NCBI RefSeq assembly: GCF_000172555.1
Contig: NZ_ABOX02000033.1
Location: forward strand, 1-64,000
Length of the DNA: 64,000 bases
Direction: 5' to 3'
DNA from: Pedosphaera parvula Ellin514
GTDB lineage: Bacteria; Verrucomicrobiota; Verrucomicrobiia; Limisphaerales; Pedosphaeraceae
Shown here: positions 36,569 to 45,208 of the stretch, piece after piece
Layout of the letters: the number at the start of each line of letters is the position of its first letter
Position numbering within the stretch: position 1 is the stretch's first letter
The notes under the pieces: generated by a model
Databases searched by the model: none
What the model was told of the DNA's origin: nothing
The model's input: the letters and a program-made list of their open reading frames with translations, nothing else
Made by a program: the position numbers and the translations under genes

Positions 36569-37249
36569 ATGGCAAAAAAATCCGTCTTCGGTCTGGTCAG
36601 AAGTGAGAATAGCGCTTCTGACATCGTCGAAAGCCTGCAATCAGCAGGCTTCTCCAGCAATGACATTTCCGTACTTTTCCCGGATAAAACGGGCACGCGG
36701 GACTTTGCGCATGAAAAAAATACCAAGGCCCCTGAAGGCGCCACCACCGGTGCCGGGACCGGATTGGTCCTCGGCGGTGCGCTTGGTTGGATTGCGGGTA
36801 TCGGTGCTCTGGCAATACCTGGAGTTGGACCTTTTATCGCCGCTGGCCCAATCATGGCCGCGCTCAGTGGCGCCGCCGTCGGGGCCGCGGTCGGTGGCAT
36901 TGCCGGTGCTCTGATCGGCATGGGTATTCCTGAATACGAAGCAAAGCGTTATGAAGGGCGCATAAAAGAGGGCAACATCCTTATCTCAGTTCACACCGAA
37001 GATTCCGATCAGGCCAGTCGGGCGAAGCAAATTCTTGAGCAAGGTGGTGCTGAAGATATCGCCACAGCTACTGAGTCGAGCGTGAAGGAAGGTAATGCTA
37101 CAAAGGCTCGGTCCACCACTGGAACCACGGTTAGATCAGGAACTGGAGCGACCTCCGAAACAACGTCAAGCGAACGGACCACCAGCGAAAGGACGGTTTA
37201 CGAAGCGCGTCCAAAACCAGGCGTAAAGCGGAAGGACGATACTTACTAA
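36569..37249 (+). CDS. Stress-type protein with glycine-zipper membrane segment
   Basis: The ATG at 36569 gives 226 residues. The N-terminus (MAKKSVFGLVRSENSASDIVESLQSAGFSSNDISVLFPD) is the alpha/beta start seen in YflT-like general stress proteins. The middle (about 65-125) is a long Gly/Ala-rich hydrophobic stretch (VLGGALGWIAGIGALAIPG, AALSGAAVGAAVGGIAGALIG). A beta-alpha-beta end follows (ILISVHTEDSDQASRAKQILEQGGAEDI), then a Ser/Thr/Arg-rich tail with repeated RTTSERT-like units. The role is unknown; heat- or osmotic-stress induction is typical of relatives. A strong terminator follows. Confidence 0.72.
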   Translation: MAKKSVFGLVRSENSASDIVESLQSAGFSSNDISVLFPDKTGTRDFAHEKNTKAPEGATTGAGTGLVLGGALGWIAGIGALAIPGVGPFIAAGPIMAALSGAAVGAAVGGIAGALIGMGIPEYEAKRYEGRIKEGNILISVHTEDSDQASRAKQILEQGGAEDIATATESSVKEGNATKARSTTGTTVRSGTGATSETTSSERTTSERTVYEARPKPGVKRKDDTY

Positions 37250-37284
37250 GTAGTTTCCCCAAATACAGTAGATTACGATTCAAG

Positions 37285-37309
37285 AGCGGCACTCCAGTGC
37301 CGCTTTTTC
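37285..37309 (+). terminator. Rho-independent terminator
   Basis: A perfect 9-bp stem, AGCGGCACT at 37285-37293 and AGTGCCGCT at 37296-37304, is followed by a T-tract (37304-37309). It lies 36 bp after the stress-type gene and ends its transcript. Confidence 0.88.
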
Positions 37310-37710
37310 TTTGAGGAACGCAAGCACCAGCTTTCTCACTCTTCACCTCTTTGACTTCTTTTATCCGAAGCAGGAAAGCAGCTCGGACTACTCCGCCGAT
37401 ATTCAACAAGCGTACTGATTGGGCACCAATTCGTACATCTTGATAACCTGCAATCCGGGAAAACTCGACCATACCGTTGCCACTACGATGAACTATGATT
37501 GAAAATTAATATTGCGCCGAATAGGAAGATAAATCCTTAACCTGACAATCGCCAAAACAATCCACGACTGTCTCGATTTCATTCGCTAATGCTCGAAACT
37601 GGGACAGCGACCAATTATTTGTTTATGTATTACGTGCTCCCAAATCGATATTGATTGCCCAGACCTAAAATTAGCTCGCATTCCGCATTGTTATTTTTTT
37701 ATAAGGGGTA
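37310..37710. other. Intergenic gap, about 400 bp
   Basis: After the terminator no gene is visible until the response regulator. The region just before 37711 is AT-rich and holds AAGGGG as a probable ribosome-binding site. The minus-strand frame at 37131-37472 crosses the terminator and is not protein-like. Confidence 0.45.
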
Positions 37711-38136
37711 ATGCCGCAACCCATAAAAGTTATTGTTGCTGATGATGACGAGGAAGACCGGCTCTTCCTTCGCGAGTGTTTACATTCGACAACGAATCTT
37801 AGGGTTTTCCACGAACTCTCCAATGGTAGTGAAGTGATTGACTACCTGAGCGGCAAAAAGCCTTTTGAAGACCGTAATCTTCACCCATTTCCCGAGGTAC
37901 TTATTCTCGATGCCATCATGCCCGCCATTGAAGCCAATGAAATCTTGCATTGGATCAAGGGCCACCCGGTAAGCGGCATGAAAACCATCGTATTCAGCGG
38001 CTATCCCACTTCGAACATCGGTGCTGGCTATATTAAAATCGGGGCTCACGCTTTCTTCTATAAAACTTCAGACGTGAACCAGCTTAAAACCATCGCCAGG
38101 GAAATTGAGACTCTCGTCACCAAAGCCAGTCACTAG
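37711..38136 (+). CDS. Single-domain response regulator
   Basis: The product is 141 residues, one receiver domain and no output domain. The acidic triad is in IVADDDEED, the phosphorylated Asp is D67 in LILDAIMP, and K118 (FFYKTS) is in place. The switch Thr is replaced by Ser (S96 in IVFSGYP), an accepted variant. It is about the size of CheY- or Rcp1-like regulators that act by protein contact. A ribosome-binding site (AAGGGG) precedes it. The next gene is a paralogue, so the two arose by tandem duplication. Confidence 0.9.
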   Translation: MPQPIKVIVADDDEEDRLFLRECLHSTTNLRVFHELSNGSEVIDYLSGKKPFEDRNLHPFPEVLILDAIMPAIEANEILHWIKGHPVSGMKTIVFSGYPTSNIGAGYIKIGAHAFFYKTSDVNQLKTIAREIETLVTKASH

Positions 38137-38213
38137 GTTGGCCTTCAGAAATGGAAAAAGGTGCAGGCAATTATAGGCTGGAAACTTTCGGCAGGTTCCT
38201 GTAAACCAAGTCC

Positions 38214-38639
38214 ATGAGGAAATTGACGGTCATCATTGCTGACGACGACGACGAGGATAGGGAATTCCTCAGGCTTGCGCTTGGGGCCAACGAAAATTTC
38301 GAACTCATCAATGAACTAAAGAATGGTGCGGAGGCACTCCATTATGTCAGTGGCGCCGGGGCTTACCATAATCGAGTTTTCCATCCCCTTCCCGACCTGC
38401 TGATTATCGACGCAGTTATGCCCTCGTTTCATGTACGTGAAATCCTGGCATATCTGGCACTTTATCCGGCTGAAAAAATGAAGATCGTCATCGTTACTGG
38501 AGTTCCCGATACTCAACTCCGTGCTGAGTGCCTGCGCTTGGGCGCAAATGCTTTCTACTACAAGCCGGCTGAACTCGAGCAGCTTCTTGCCATGATCAAA
38601 GAGATTGAGACGAACTTGCTGGAAGGTCGCTACGGCTGA
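38214..38639 (+). CDS. Single-domain response regulator (tandem paralogue)
   Basis: The product is 141 residues, exactly the length of the previous gene, and clearly related (IIADDDDEDREFLRLAL; ELKNGAEALHYVSG; FHPLPDLLIIDAVMP). The phosphorylated Asp is D66, the switch Thr T95 and the Lys K117 (FYYKPAE). There is no output domain. The gap between the two genes is 77 bp, so one transcript is likely. The two have diverged enough to take signals from different kinases (inference). Confidence 0.9.
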   Translation: MRKLTVIIADDDDEDREFLRLALGANENFELINELKNGAEALHYVSGAGAYHNRVFHPLPDLLIIDAVMPSFHVREILAYLALYPAEKMKIVIVTGVPDTQLRAECLRLGANAFYYKPAELEQLLAMIKEIETNLLEGRYG

Positions 38640-38951
38640 TTGTGCCGCACTCTTCAATCTCTCTGCTAAAAGCTTCCCGACGCTGTAACACGCCCGGTTC
38701 CCTTGTCACCCCAACGATATTAAAGGGGTGCAAACCGCAGCAACCGAAAATCGTTTTAAATACTCTTCTGATCAACTTACCGAAATGGTCGGCGTCACCA
38801 TGGAATTTTGGAAAATCTGCCAGAAGCCCAGGGTTCCCTCCAAATGTTTGTTCAGTGAGCCCGCTTTTCTCCTAGCCATCACCTCCTCTGCCGTTACTGA
38901 CGGATTACCGAAAACCTTTGTGACTGGGAGCGCTTTCATTACCATTCCCGT
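38640..38951. other. Intergenic gap, 312 bp
   Basis: This follows the second response regulator and precedes the PQQ-type propeller gene, all on the plus strand. I see no terminator-like hairpin. Frames here do not look like protein. Confidence 0.45.
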
Positions 38952-40442
38952 ATGAACGCAGAACTGAAACGATCGTTAGGGATGAGATTCAGCACCCTTC
39001 TATTTCCCCCTGCTGGACTGGTCGTTCTCTGGCGCAGTACACTTGGGAAGGGAAGGAAACTCTTCGGAACTTTCTTCGTTCTGCTTTATTGCATTCCTTA
39101 TACTGCTCTTATTGTTTGGCTGATGATACGCTTTACCGGTTTGCAGGTGGAATGGCGTGGTGGATTTCCCCCTGTGCTTACTTATTCAAAAACGCTCCCA
39201 AACTTTGAAGCTCTGGAAAAGAATCGTGCTCAACATGCTCAACAAACCTCAAGCAATATCTCCGCGCCGACAAATAATTCCATTCCTTACTGGACGGATT
39301 TCCGTGGACCAAGGCGAGATGGAATTTATGATGAGACTCCCATCCGGACCAACTGGCCAGCCAAAGGACTGATCGAACTCTGGCATCAGCCGATAGGCGG
39401 CGGCTATGGTTCTTTCGTTGTGGCACACGGTCTGGCCTTTACCATGGAACAACGCCGCGACTGTGAAGTCGCCACCGCGTATGATCTGCAAACAGGTCGC
39501 GAAGTTTGGACTAATGGCTGGGCCGGTTACTTTCAGGAATCCATGGGCGGAGACGGTCCCCGCGCCACACCTGTCTCTGACGGGGATAAAATCTACGCCC
39601 AGGGCGCAGAAGGGGAATTACGATGCATTGAGGCATTGAATGGAAAAACAATTTGGTCAAAAAACATTCTGACCGACAATGGTGCCTCGGAACTTGCCTA
39701 TGGCATGGCTTCTTCCCCATTGATAGTTGGAGAAAAGCTGATCGTGCAACCCGGTGGTCCTAATGGCAGATCTGTCGTGGCTTACAACAAGCACACCGGC
39801 GCTGTCATTTGGAAGTCGCTTGATGACCCCGCCGCATACAGTTCACCCATGCGGGTAAACCTCGCCGGCAAAGAACAATTACTCATCGTCACCGCAACCC
39901 GTGCCGTTGGATTGGACGTGGAATCCGGCAAACTGCTCTGGGAACAACCTTGGGTGGTAAATCTCAACAATCGCAATATTGCCCAACCGGTTGTGCTGAG
40001 CAGCAATCAATTCTTACTTTCCGCAGGATACAATACCGGCTGCCAGGCTGTCGAAATTACCAGGTCTGAATCAGGCTTTGCCGCCCGGACGATTTGGAAA
40101 AATAAATTCCTGAAAAACAAATTTACCAGTTCGGTCGTCTCGAATGGCTACATTTACGGTTTGGATGAAGACATACTGACTTGTCTGGACGCCCGTTCCG
40201 GTGAGCGAAAATGGAAGGATGGCCGGTACGGCTACGGTCAACTGCTGCTCGCGGAAGGCCGCCTGATCATCCTGACTGGCGAAGGTGAACTGGCATTGGT
40301 TATAGCCACCCCTGAAAGGCATGAAGAATTGGCGCGATTTCAAGCAATTCATGGAAAAACCTGGAATCATCCCGCCATCGACCATGGTAAACTCCTGGTC
40401 CGTAATGCCGTGGAAATGGCCTGTTTTAACCTGACACCATGA
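38952..40442 (+). CDS. PQQ-type beta-propeller protein with N-terminal membrane helix
   Basis: The product is 496 residues. A hydrophobic helix at about 38-60 (TFFVLLYCIPYTALIVWLMI) anchors it. A linker rich in Ser and Asn leads to a propeller starting WTDFRGPRRDGIYDE, the phrase typical of PVC PQQ-like proteins, and repeating blade motifs such as TAYDLQTGREVWTNGW, RCIEALNGKTIWSKN, VAYNKHTGAVIWKSL and TCLDARSGERKWKDG. The family binds PQQ or simply forms a scaffold like BamB. No quinoprotein catalytic calcium site could be identified by eye, so a catalytic role is unproven. Confidence 0.85.
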   Translation: MNAELKRSLGMRFSTLLFPPAGLVVLWRSTLGKGRKLFGTFFVLLYCIPYTALIVWLMIRFTGLQVEWRGGFPPVLTYSKTLPNFEALEKNRAQHAQQTSSNISAPTNNSIPYWTDFRGPRRDGIYDETPIRTNWPAKGLIELWHQPIGGGYGSFVVAHGLAFTMEQRRDCEVATAYDLQTGREVWTNGWAGYFQESMGGDGPRATPVSDGDKIYAQGAEGELRCIEALNGKTIWSKNILTDNGASELAYGMASSPLIVGEKLIVQPGGPNGRSVVAYNKHTGAVIWKSLDDPAAYSSPMRVNLAGKEQLLIVTATRAVGLDVESGKLLWEQPWVVNLNNRNIAQPVVLSSNQFLLSAGYNTGCQAVEITRSESGFAARTIWKNKFLKNKFTSSVVSNGYIYGLDEDILTCLDARSGERKWKDGRYGYGQLLLAEGRLIILTGEGELALVIATPERHEELARFQAIHGKTWNHPAIDHGKLLVRNAVEMACFNLTP

Positions 40443-40549
40443 AGCGAACACATAAACCACGACGTCATGAAACCTAATTTCCATTCATTCCGTGACGAAA
40501 AAACATTGCGTACTCTCTGTTCCTCCTTCAAATTACCCCTGTTGCTGTC

Positions 40550-40638
40550 GGAGAGATGGCTGAGTGGTTTAAGGCGCACGCCTGGAAAGCGTGAGTACCT
40601 AAAAAGTACCGTGGGTTCGAATCCCTCTCTCTCCGCCA
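40550..40638 (+). tRNA. tRNA-Ser (anticodon GGA)
   Basis: The acceptor stem GGAGAGA (40550-40556) pairs with TCTCTCC (40628-40634). The anticodon stem CACGC/GCGTG encloses CTGGAAA, with anticodon GGA at 40584-40586. A long variable arm with GTACC...GGTAC-type pairing (near 40595-40610), typical of class II tRNAs, and the T-loop GGTTCGAATCC are present. The 3' CCA is encoded (40636-40638). It reads UCC and UCU codons. Confidence 0.96.
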
Positions 40639-40750
40639 ACGTCATTCTTCATCTTTGATGCTCTTCCGATATTCTTTTTCAGGTTTCCATTATTTGACTC
40701 GGCAAAAGTTTTTGGATGGCAACCAGACAGAATCCTCCTATAATTTCCTC

Positions 40751-42082
40751 ATGCCCTCGCCCACAACAGAAACCAAATCTACCAGGCAGGGAGATGCATC
40801 TGCTTCTTCCTCCCCATGGTATCGTGGTGTGACTTCCTATCAATGGCTCGTGCTTGCAATCGCTTCGGCCGGTTGGGTTTTTGACTCCTTTGAAGGACAG
40901 GTTTTTAACCTCACTCGCGATCATCTGCTCACTGATATTCTGCATCTCGGCATCAACGCTCCTGAAATCAAGCAGTATGGTGACATTTTGCTCGCCGTTT
41001 TCCTTGTCGGAGGCACGGTAGGCGGACTTCTGTTCGGCTCGGTCGCAGATAAGTGGGGCCGCCGTCCCGCGATGGCTGCGACAATTTTGATGTATTCCGT
41101 TTTTTCAGGCCTGACGTTCTTTGCGACCAACTTGTGGCACGTGGGAGTGTTGCGCTTCCTTGTCGCCATGGGGGTGGGTGGTGAATGGGCTGTTGCTGCA
41201 AGCTTGGTAGCTGAGATTTTCCCCGCCCGCTCACGAGCCCATGCGTCAGGAATATTTCACGCAACAAGTGTTTTGGGAACCTGGTGCGCAGCACTCGCAG
41301 GAATGGCTGTGGGTGCTCAATGGCGCTACGCTTATCTAATCGGAATCCTTCCAGCTTTGCTGATCTTGTGGGTCAGGTCATCCGTGCAGGAACCGGAGAG
41401 CTGGAAGCAGGCCGGGACCAAGGCCGCGTCAGGGGAAGGAAAACAACTGGGCAGCTTTCGTGACCTCCTGCTGAATCCTCAATGGAATCGTCGCGCACTT
41501 CTGGGGATGCTTTTGGCCGCCATCGGCCTTGGGAGTTTCTGGGGTGTCACCGTTGCTGGACAAGATCTGGTCAAACAGCTTCTCCTTTCAAATGGGGTTG
41601 ATCTGGAGACAGCCCGCAAGAAGGCGCAGTTCGCCTATGGAATCGTACAAACCATCGGAGGCGGACTTGGTCTGGTTTCGTTTGGTCCTCTATGCGTCTG
41701 GCTCGGTCGCAAACGAGCATTCATGCTGATGCATATCGCAGCATTCATTATCGTCCCGGTCACCTGCTACCTGCCCTCGACCTATACCCAATTGCTCATC
41801 CTACTTCCGATTTTCGGATTTCTAACACTCAGCATCCACGCAGGCTACGCCATTTACTTTCCAGAGCTGTTCCCCAATCATCTTCGCGCCACTGGAACAG
41901 GATTCTGCTTCAACGGTGGCCGCATCCTTGCAGCCTCTATTCTGGTAATCTCAGGTTGGCTGAAGGCAATGCCCGGAATGGATTTGCGACTGGCAATCAC
42001 CATCCTGGGATGCCTCTTCCCATTAGGCGTGATCGTAATTTATTTCCTTCCAGAAACCAAGGGTCAGCAACTGCCTGAATAA
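40751..42082 (+). CDS. MFS transporter (sugar/organic-acid type)
   Basis: The ATG at 40751 gives 443 residues with 12 predicted TM helices. The frame opens upstream at 40655, directly after the tRNA, but the protein starts here (MPSPTTETKSTRQGD). MFS signatures are present: the GSVADKWGRRPAM loop between TM2 and TM3, the RFLVAMGVGGEWAVAASLVAEIFPARSRAHASG stretch and the YFPELFPNHLRATGTGFCFNGGR near the end. This places it with the NanT/AAHS/proline-betaine-like group of H+ symporters. The substrate cannot be inferred. It converges with the PIG-L gene, 27 bp apart. Confidence 0.9.
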   Translation: MPSPTTETKSTRQGDASASSSPWYRGVTSYQWLVLAIASAGWVFDSFEGQVFNLTRDHLLTDILHLGINAPEIKQYGDILLAVFLVGGTVGGLLFGSVADKWGRRPAMAATILMYSVFSGLTFFATNLWHVGVLRFLVAMGVGGEWAVAASLVAEIFPARSRAHASGIFHATSVLGTWCAALAGMAVGAQWRYAYLIGILPALLILWVRSSVQEPESWKQAGTKAASGEGKQLGSFRDLLLNPQWNRRALLGMLLAAIGLGSFWGVTVAGQDLVKQLLLSNGVDLETARKKAQFAYGIVQTIGGGLGLVSFGPLCVWLGRKRAFMLMHIAAFIIVPVTCYLPSTYTQLLILLPIFGFLTLSIHAGYAIYFPELFPNHLRATGTGFCFNGGRILAASILVISGWLKAMPGMDLRLAITILGCLFPLGVIVIYFLPETKGQQLPE

Positions 42083-42109
42083 ATTAATCAAGCCGGCATA
42101 GGGCAGGAA

Positions 42110-42820
42110 CTACCACGCTCGCACACGTTTGAATGCAAGATGTGCCCGGAAAGCTTCAGCGGCAGCAACACCGCTTTCCGATCCACGCGTCGTAAACTGC
42201 AATTGCAACAGTTCTGACAAAGGTGAAAAGTCTCTGTCGTCTCCACGCAACAACTGGCTCTTGTGACAAGCCAGCATCTCCGTCTTCAAAGCCGCATAAC
42301 GTGAAACATCCACATAAAAACCAGGTGTAAACCCCAGCATGTTGATCGCGTCCATCCACCACAGCACTGGAGCCGACGCCATCGCTGTTGAACGCGTTTT
42401 TTGCCCACGCGAGGCGCAAAACCACGAAGCAGCTTCCGCCAGTTGACCCGCCGCCCGATGATCCGGATGATAATCTGCAAGATCGTGCGCGAGCACCAAT
42501 GTCGGTTTGAATTGGCGATAAATCTCAACCAACTTCAACCTCTTTGCCAGATCATCCACCAACTCGCCATCAGGACTTTCGCCAAAGTATAATTTAGCTC
42601 CCAACAACTTGCCTGCCGCAGACATTTCCCTGCGACGAACAGCAGCCAGATTTTTTATTGGCTGGCTGGGCTGACCTTTGTCACCACGACACATGACGCA
42701 TACTCCAATTTCTGCTCCCTCCGCTTTTGCGCGCGCCAACGTGCCGGCACAAAGTAACTCGGCATCATCCGGATGAGCCACTACGGCCAGAACTCTCTCT
42801 CTGCCAAAATCTAATTTCAT
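42110..42820 (-). CDS. PIG-L/LmbE-family deacetylase
   Basis: The product is 236 residues. The zinc site motifs are VVAHPDDAELLCAG at about 14-26 and DYHPDHRAAGQLAE at about 118-131. The core also has CRGDKGQPS and AVRRREMSAAGKLLGAK. The family removes N-acetyl groups from sugar-amine conjugates such as bacillithiol or mycothiol precursors. It is upstream-adjacent to a GH43-like gene and the Gfo/Idh/MocA gene on the same strand, which suggests a shared amino-sugar pathway (inference). Confidence 0.92.
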   Translation of the reverse strand: MKLDFGRERVLAVVAHPDDAELLCAGTLARAKAEGAEIGVCVMCRGDKGQPSQPIKNLAAVRRREMSAAGKLLGAKLYFGESPDGELVDDLAKRLKLVEIYRQFKPTLVLAHDLADYHPDHRAAGQLAEAASWFCASRGQKTRSTAMASAPVLWWMDAINMLGFTPGFYVDVSRYAALKTEMLACHKSQLLRGDDRDFSPLSELLQLQFTTRGSESGVAAAEAFRAHLAFKRVRAW

Positions 42821-42864
42821 TCTCGTCTTAGGGAATATTTGGAGAAGTTGCCGAGGTCTTGCAA

Positions 42865-43857
42865 TTAGCGTTTCGCTAACAATTTCAACAGCGTAGCAAA
42901 ATTATCTGGCTCGGCACGAACGAGACGCAAGTCATGAGCTCCATCGTGACGGGCAAATTCGTAAAAGAGATAAACAACCCCATCAAGGATCTGCGCATCC
43001 ATGTAGCGGACGGATTTCGAATGGTTGGGACTTGTCCAAAATGGTGCTTCCGGCGTTAATGTTCGCCACGCCCGCAGGTCACTCGATACGGCATTTGCAG
43101 CCTTCTCTTCATAATTCTCCGCCTCGCTTGCGCTACCGTCATAAAAGGCGAAATACTTTCCATCGAGCTTTAGCACGCTATTGATCCGCCGGCAATATCG
43201 GTCCCAACCTGACTCGCCAGGCTTTAGAATGATACCTTGCCATTCCCACGAGTTGAGATCAGTCGAAGTCGCCAGGCCGGTCGCTGAAACACACTCACCC
43301 GTGTTAAAAATATCAAGAGTATCATGCGACTCTTTACGAGTCTTGGGCGTCGCCACCGCAACACTGAGGAACATGTAATAAACTCCGTTCTCCTCATAAA
43401 TCCAGGGATCTTTAATTCCTTCCAATCCCAACGGCGCAGCCGAAAACACGCGTTCCACTTTTTTTGGATCCAAATTTGCAATCTCCCCTGACTTTATCTG
43501 GGCAACACACCAGCGACCATCCATTGGATCCACGTAACTGGTAAAATAATGACATTGTCCATTGCGCCCTTTGTAGATGGCACTCCGTTCAATCGACGCG
43601 CTCTCGTACTGATCCTTGGTAACAGACCAAATATCTTCGAAATGCTTCAAGTCAGTGGATCGAGCAATGCGCGCTTCTCCACCGCGATCGGGTGACACAC
43701 CTCTCGGCCTCCGTAAACGATAGGTCAGATAAAAAGCCTTCTCTACTTTGTCGTAAAAGAAGCCCGGCGCGCCCGCCCAATATCCTGGTTCAAATCCGAC
43801 TGGCTCACGAACAATCTGTCCGCCAGCGAACCCTTCAGGACTAAATATCTCGTTCAT
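42865..43857 (-). CDS. GH43-like five-bladed propeller glycosidase/lyase
   Basis: The product is 330 residues with no signal peptide. The repeated blade pattern is AGAPGFFYDKVEKAFYLTYRLRRP, RIARSTDLKHFEDIW, IERSAIYKGRNGQCHYFTS, GIKDPWIYEENGVYYMFLSV and SVRYMDAQILDGVVYLFYEF. This is the layout of GH43/GH130-like proteins, where catalytic residues sit on blades one to three. I cannot name the catalytic acids with certainty. It starts 57 bp after the Gfo/Idh/MocA gene in the direction of transcription. Confidence 0.72.
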   Translation of the reverse strand: MNEIFSPEGFAGGQIVREPVGFEPGYWAGAPGFFYDKVEKAFYLTYRLRRPRGVSPDRGGEARIARSTDLKHFEDIWSVTKDQYESASIERSAIYKGRNGQCHYFTSYVDPMDGRWCVAQIKSGEIANLDPKKVERVFSAAPLGLEGIKDPWIYEENGVYYMFLSVAVATPKTRKESHDTLDIFNTGECVSATGLATSTDLNSWEWQGIILKPGESGWDRYCRRINSVLKLDGKYFAFYDGSASEAENYEEKAANAVSSDLRAWRTLTPEAPFWTSPNHSKSVRYMDAQILDGVVYLFYEFARHDGAHDLRLVRAEPDNFATLLKLLAKR

Positions 43858-43914
43858 AATTCTTAAGTTTTAAGCGATTCCCACTGACGCGTTCTTTCTT
43901 TCAAAATCCGCACT

Positions 43915-44952
43915 CTACAATTCAACAATTGCTTTCTTTCGAATCGACTCTTCAGCCGCGATTGCCAGCAATGTCCCGTCCACACAATCACGAACGGTCG
44001 TGAGCGGCCTTTTGCCTTCCAAGACGGCTTTTATGAAGGCCTCGTGTATCTCATCAAATCCGAGATGATTCCCCCACCCTGTTCCGCGCCTGGCTTCAAC
44101 ATCATAAACAACAGGCTCCTTTTTCTCAGCATTGCGTTTCCATAATAGGATCTGGATTTTGGAGATGCGGGTTTGAATGATTCCTTTGTCCCCCACGATT
44201 CCCATTTCGAGATCCTCACCCTGCAACTCCGGTGCAAACATGCAAAGTTGCAATGTTCCTCGCACGTCATTTTCATATTCCCACGACACCGTGGCATGAT
44301 CGAGCACCTGATGCTCGCCTCCGATCACCCGCTCCACTGCGTTGCCACCAAAGGCACAAACTCTCTTTGGACGCGCCCCCACCCACCAGTTCATCAGATC
44401 GAAGTGATGACAATTTTTGTCCACCAAAGCACCGCCCGATTTTCGAGAGTCCTGTATCCAATCGTGGGACTTCTTTTGAAACGGCCCGCGAAACTCCTTG
44501 CACCAAACCATTCGTGGAACTCCAATTTCACCGGCATCCAGCAGTTCCTTGATTTTTTGGAAATAAGCGGAGTAACGCAGCTCATGACCAATCATGAGCA
44601 CACGGTCAGTTTTATCGGCCATTGCCAGCAATTCTCCGCATTCTTCCTTATTAACCCCTACAGCCTTCTCTAAAAAAAGATGCTTGCCTGCTCTCAATGT
44701 TTCCAATGCCAGTGGCACATGCGTAAAGTTCGGCGTGGAGACAACCACCGCATCCAAGTCGGAATGAATAACTTCTTCGCTGCTTTTGTAAACCCCTGCT
44801 TTCGGAGCAATTGCTAATGCTTTTGCAATATTGATTTCATTGCTGGAACAGATCGCCACCGCTTCAGCCTGCTGCCCACAACCTTCATGAAAGGATTTCA
44901 CATGGCTTAAGCCCATGGCCCCGATTCCAATAAATCCGAGTTTTAATTTCAT
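43915..44952 (-). CDS. Gfo/Idh/MocA-family oxidoreductase
   Basis: The ATG at 44952 (MKLKLGFIGIGAMGLSH) gives 345 residues. The TTG four codons upstream is a weaker start. The Rossmann motif GFIGIGAMGLSHVKSF is at the start, the VVVSTPNFTHVPLALETLRAGKHLFLEKAV signature holds the conserved Lys, and GGALVDKNCHHFDLMNWWVG carries the catalytic-type Asp/His. The family oxidises or rearranges sugars with NAD(P). It appears to head a run with the GH43-like and PIG-L genes. Confidence 0.9.
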   Translation of the reverse strand: MKLKLGFIGIGAMGLSHVKSFHEGCGQQAEAVAICSSNEINIAKALAIAPKAGVYKSSEEVIHSDLDAVVVSTPNFTHVPLALETLRAGKHLFLEKAVGVNKEECGELLAMADKTDRVLMIGHELRYSAYFQKIKELLDAGEIGVPRMVWCKEFRGPFQKKSHDWIQDSRKSGGALVDKNCHHFDLMNWWVGARPKRVCAFGGNAVERVIGGEHQVLDHATVSWEYENDVRGTLQLCMFAPELQGEDLEMGIVGDKGIIQTRISKIQILLWKRNAEKKEPVVYDVEARRGTGWGNHLGFDEIHEAFIKAVLEGKRPLTTVRDCVDGTLLAIAAEESIRKKAIVEL

Positions 44953-45208
44953 GAGTTTACCCAAACATGTATTCAGACGCTCACTTCCTAGCCAACATCA
45001 AATTCGATTTCATGCAGCCTTATTGCGTAGCGAGCAGGCAGGTTTTCAAGTCACGTCAGATTTGTCAAAGCCCAATCTTTGAAACGCGTCATACTTATGA
45101 TTCAGAAATTAACATCAGAAAACCGGACATTTCCTAGAAATATTAAAAACAGAAAGTTTTCCTGTCAGCAATACTTGACTTCACCTTACGGCTCGGTTCA
45201 ATGCACTA

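Noticed and set aside
37131-37472. 113-codon minus-strand frame across the terminator at 37285
   Set aside because: It contains the terminator and is antisense to the end of the stress-type gene.
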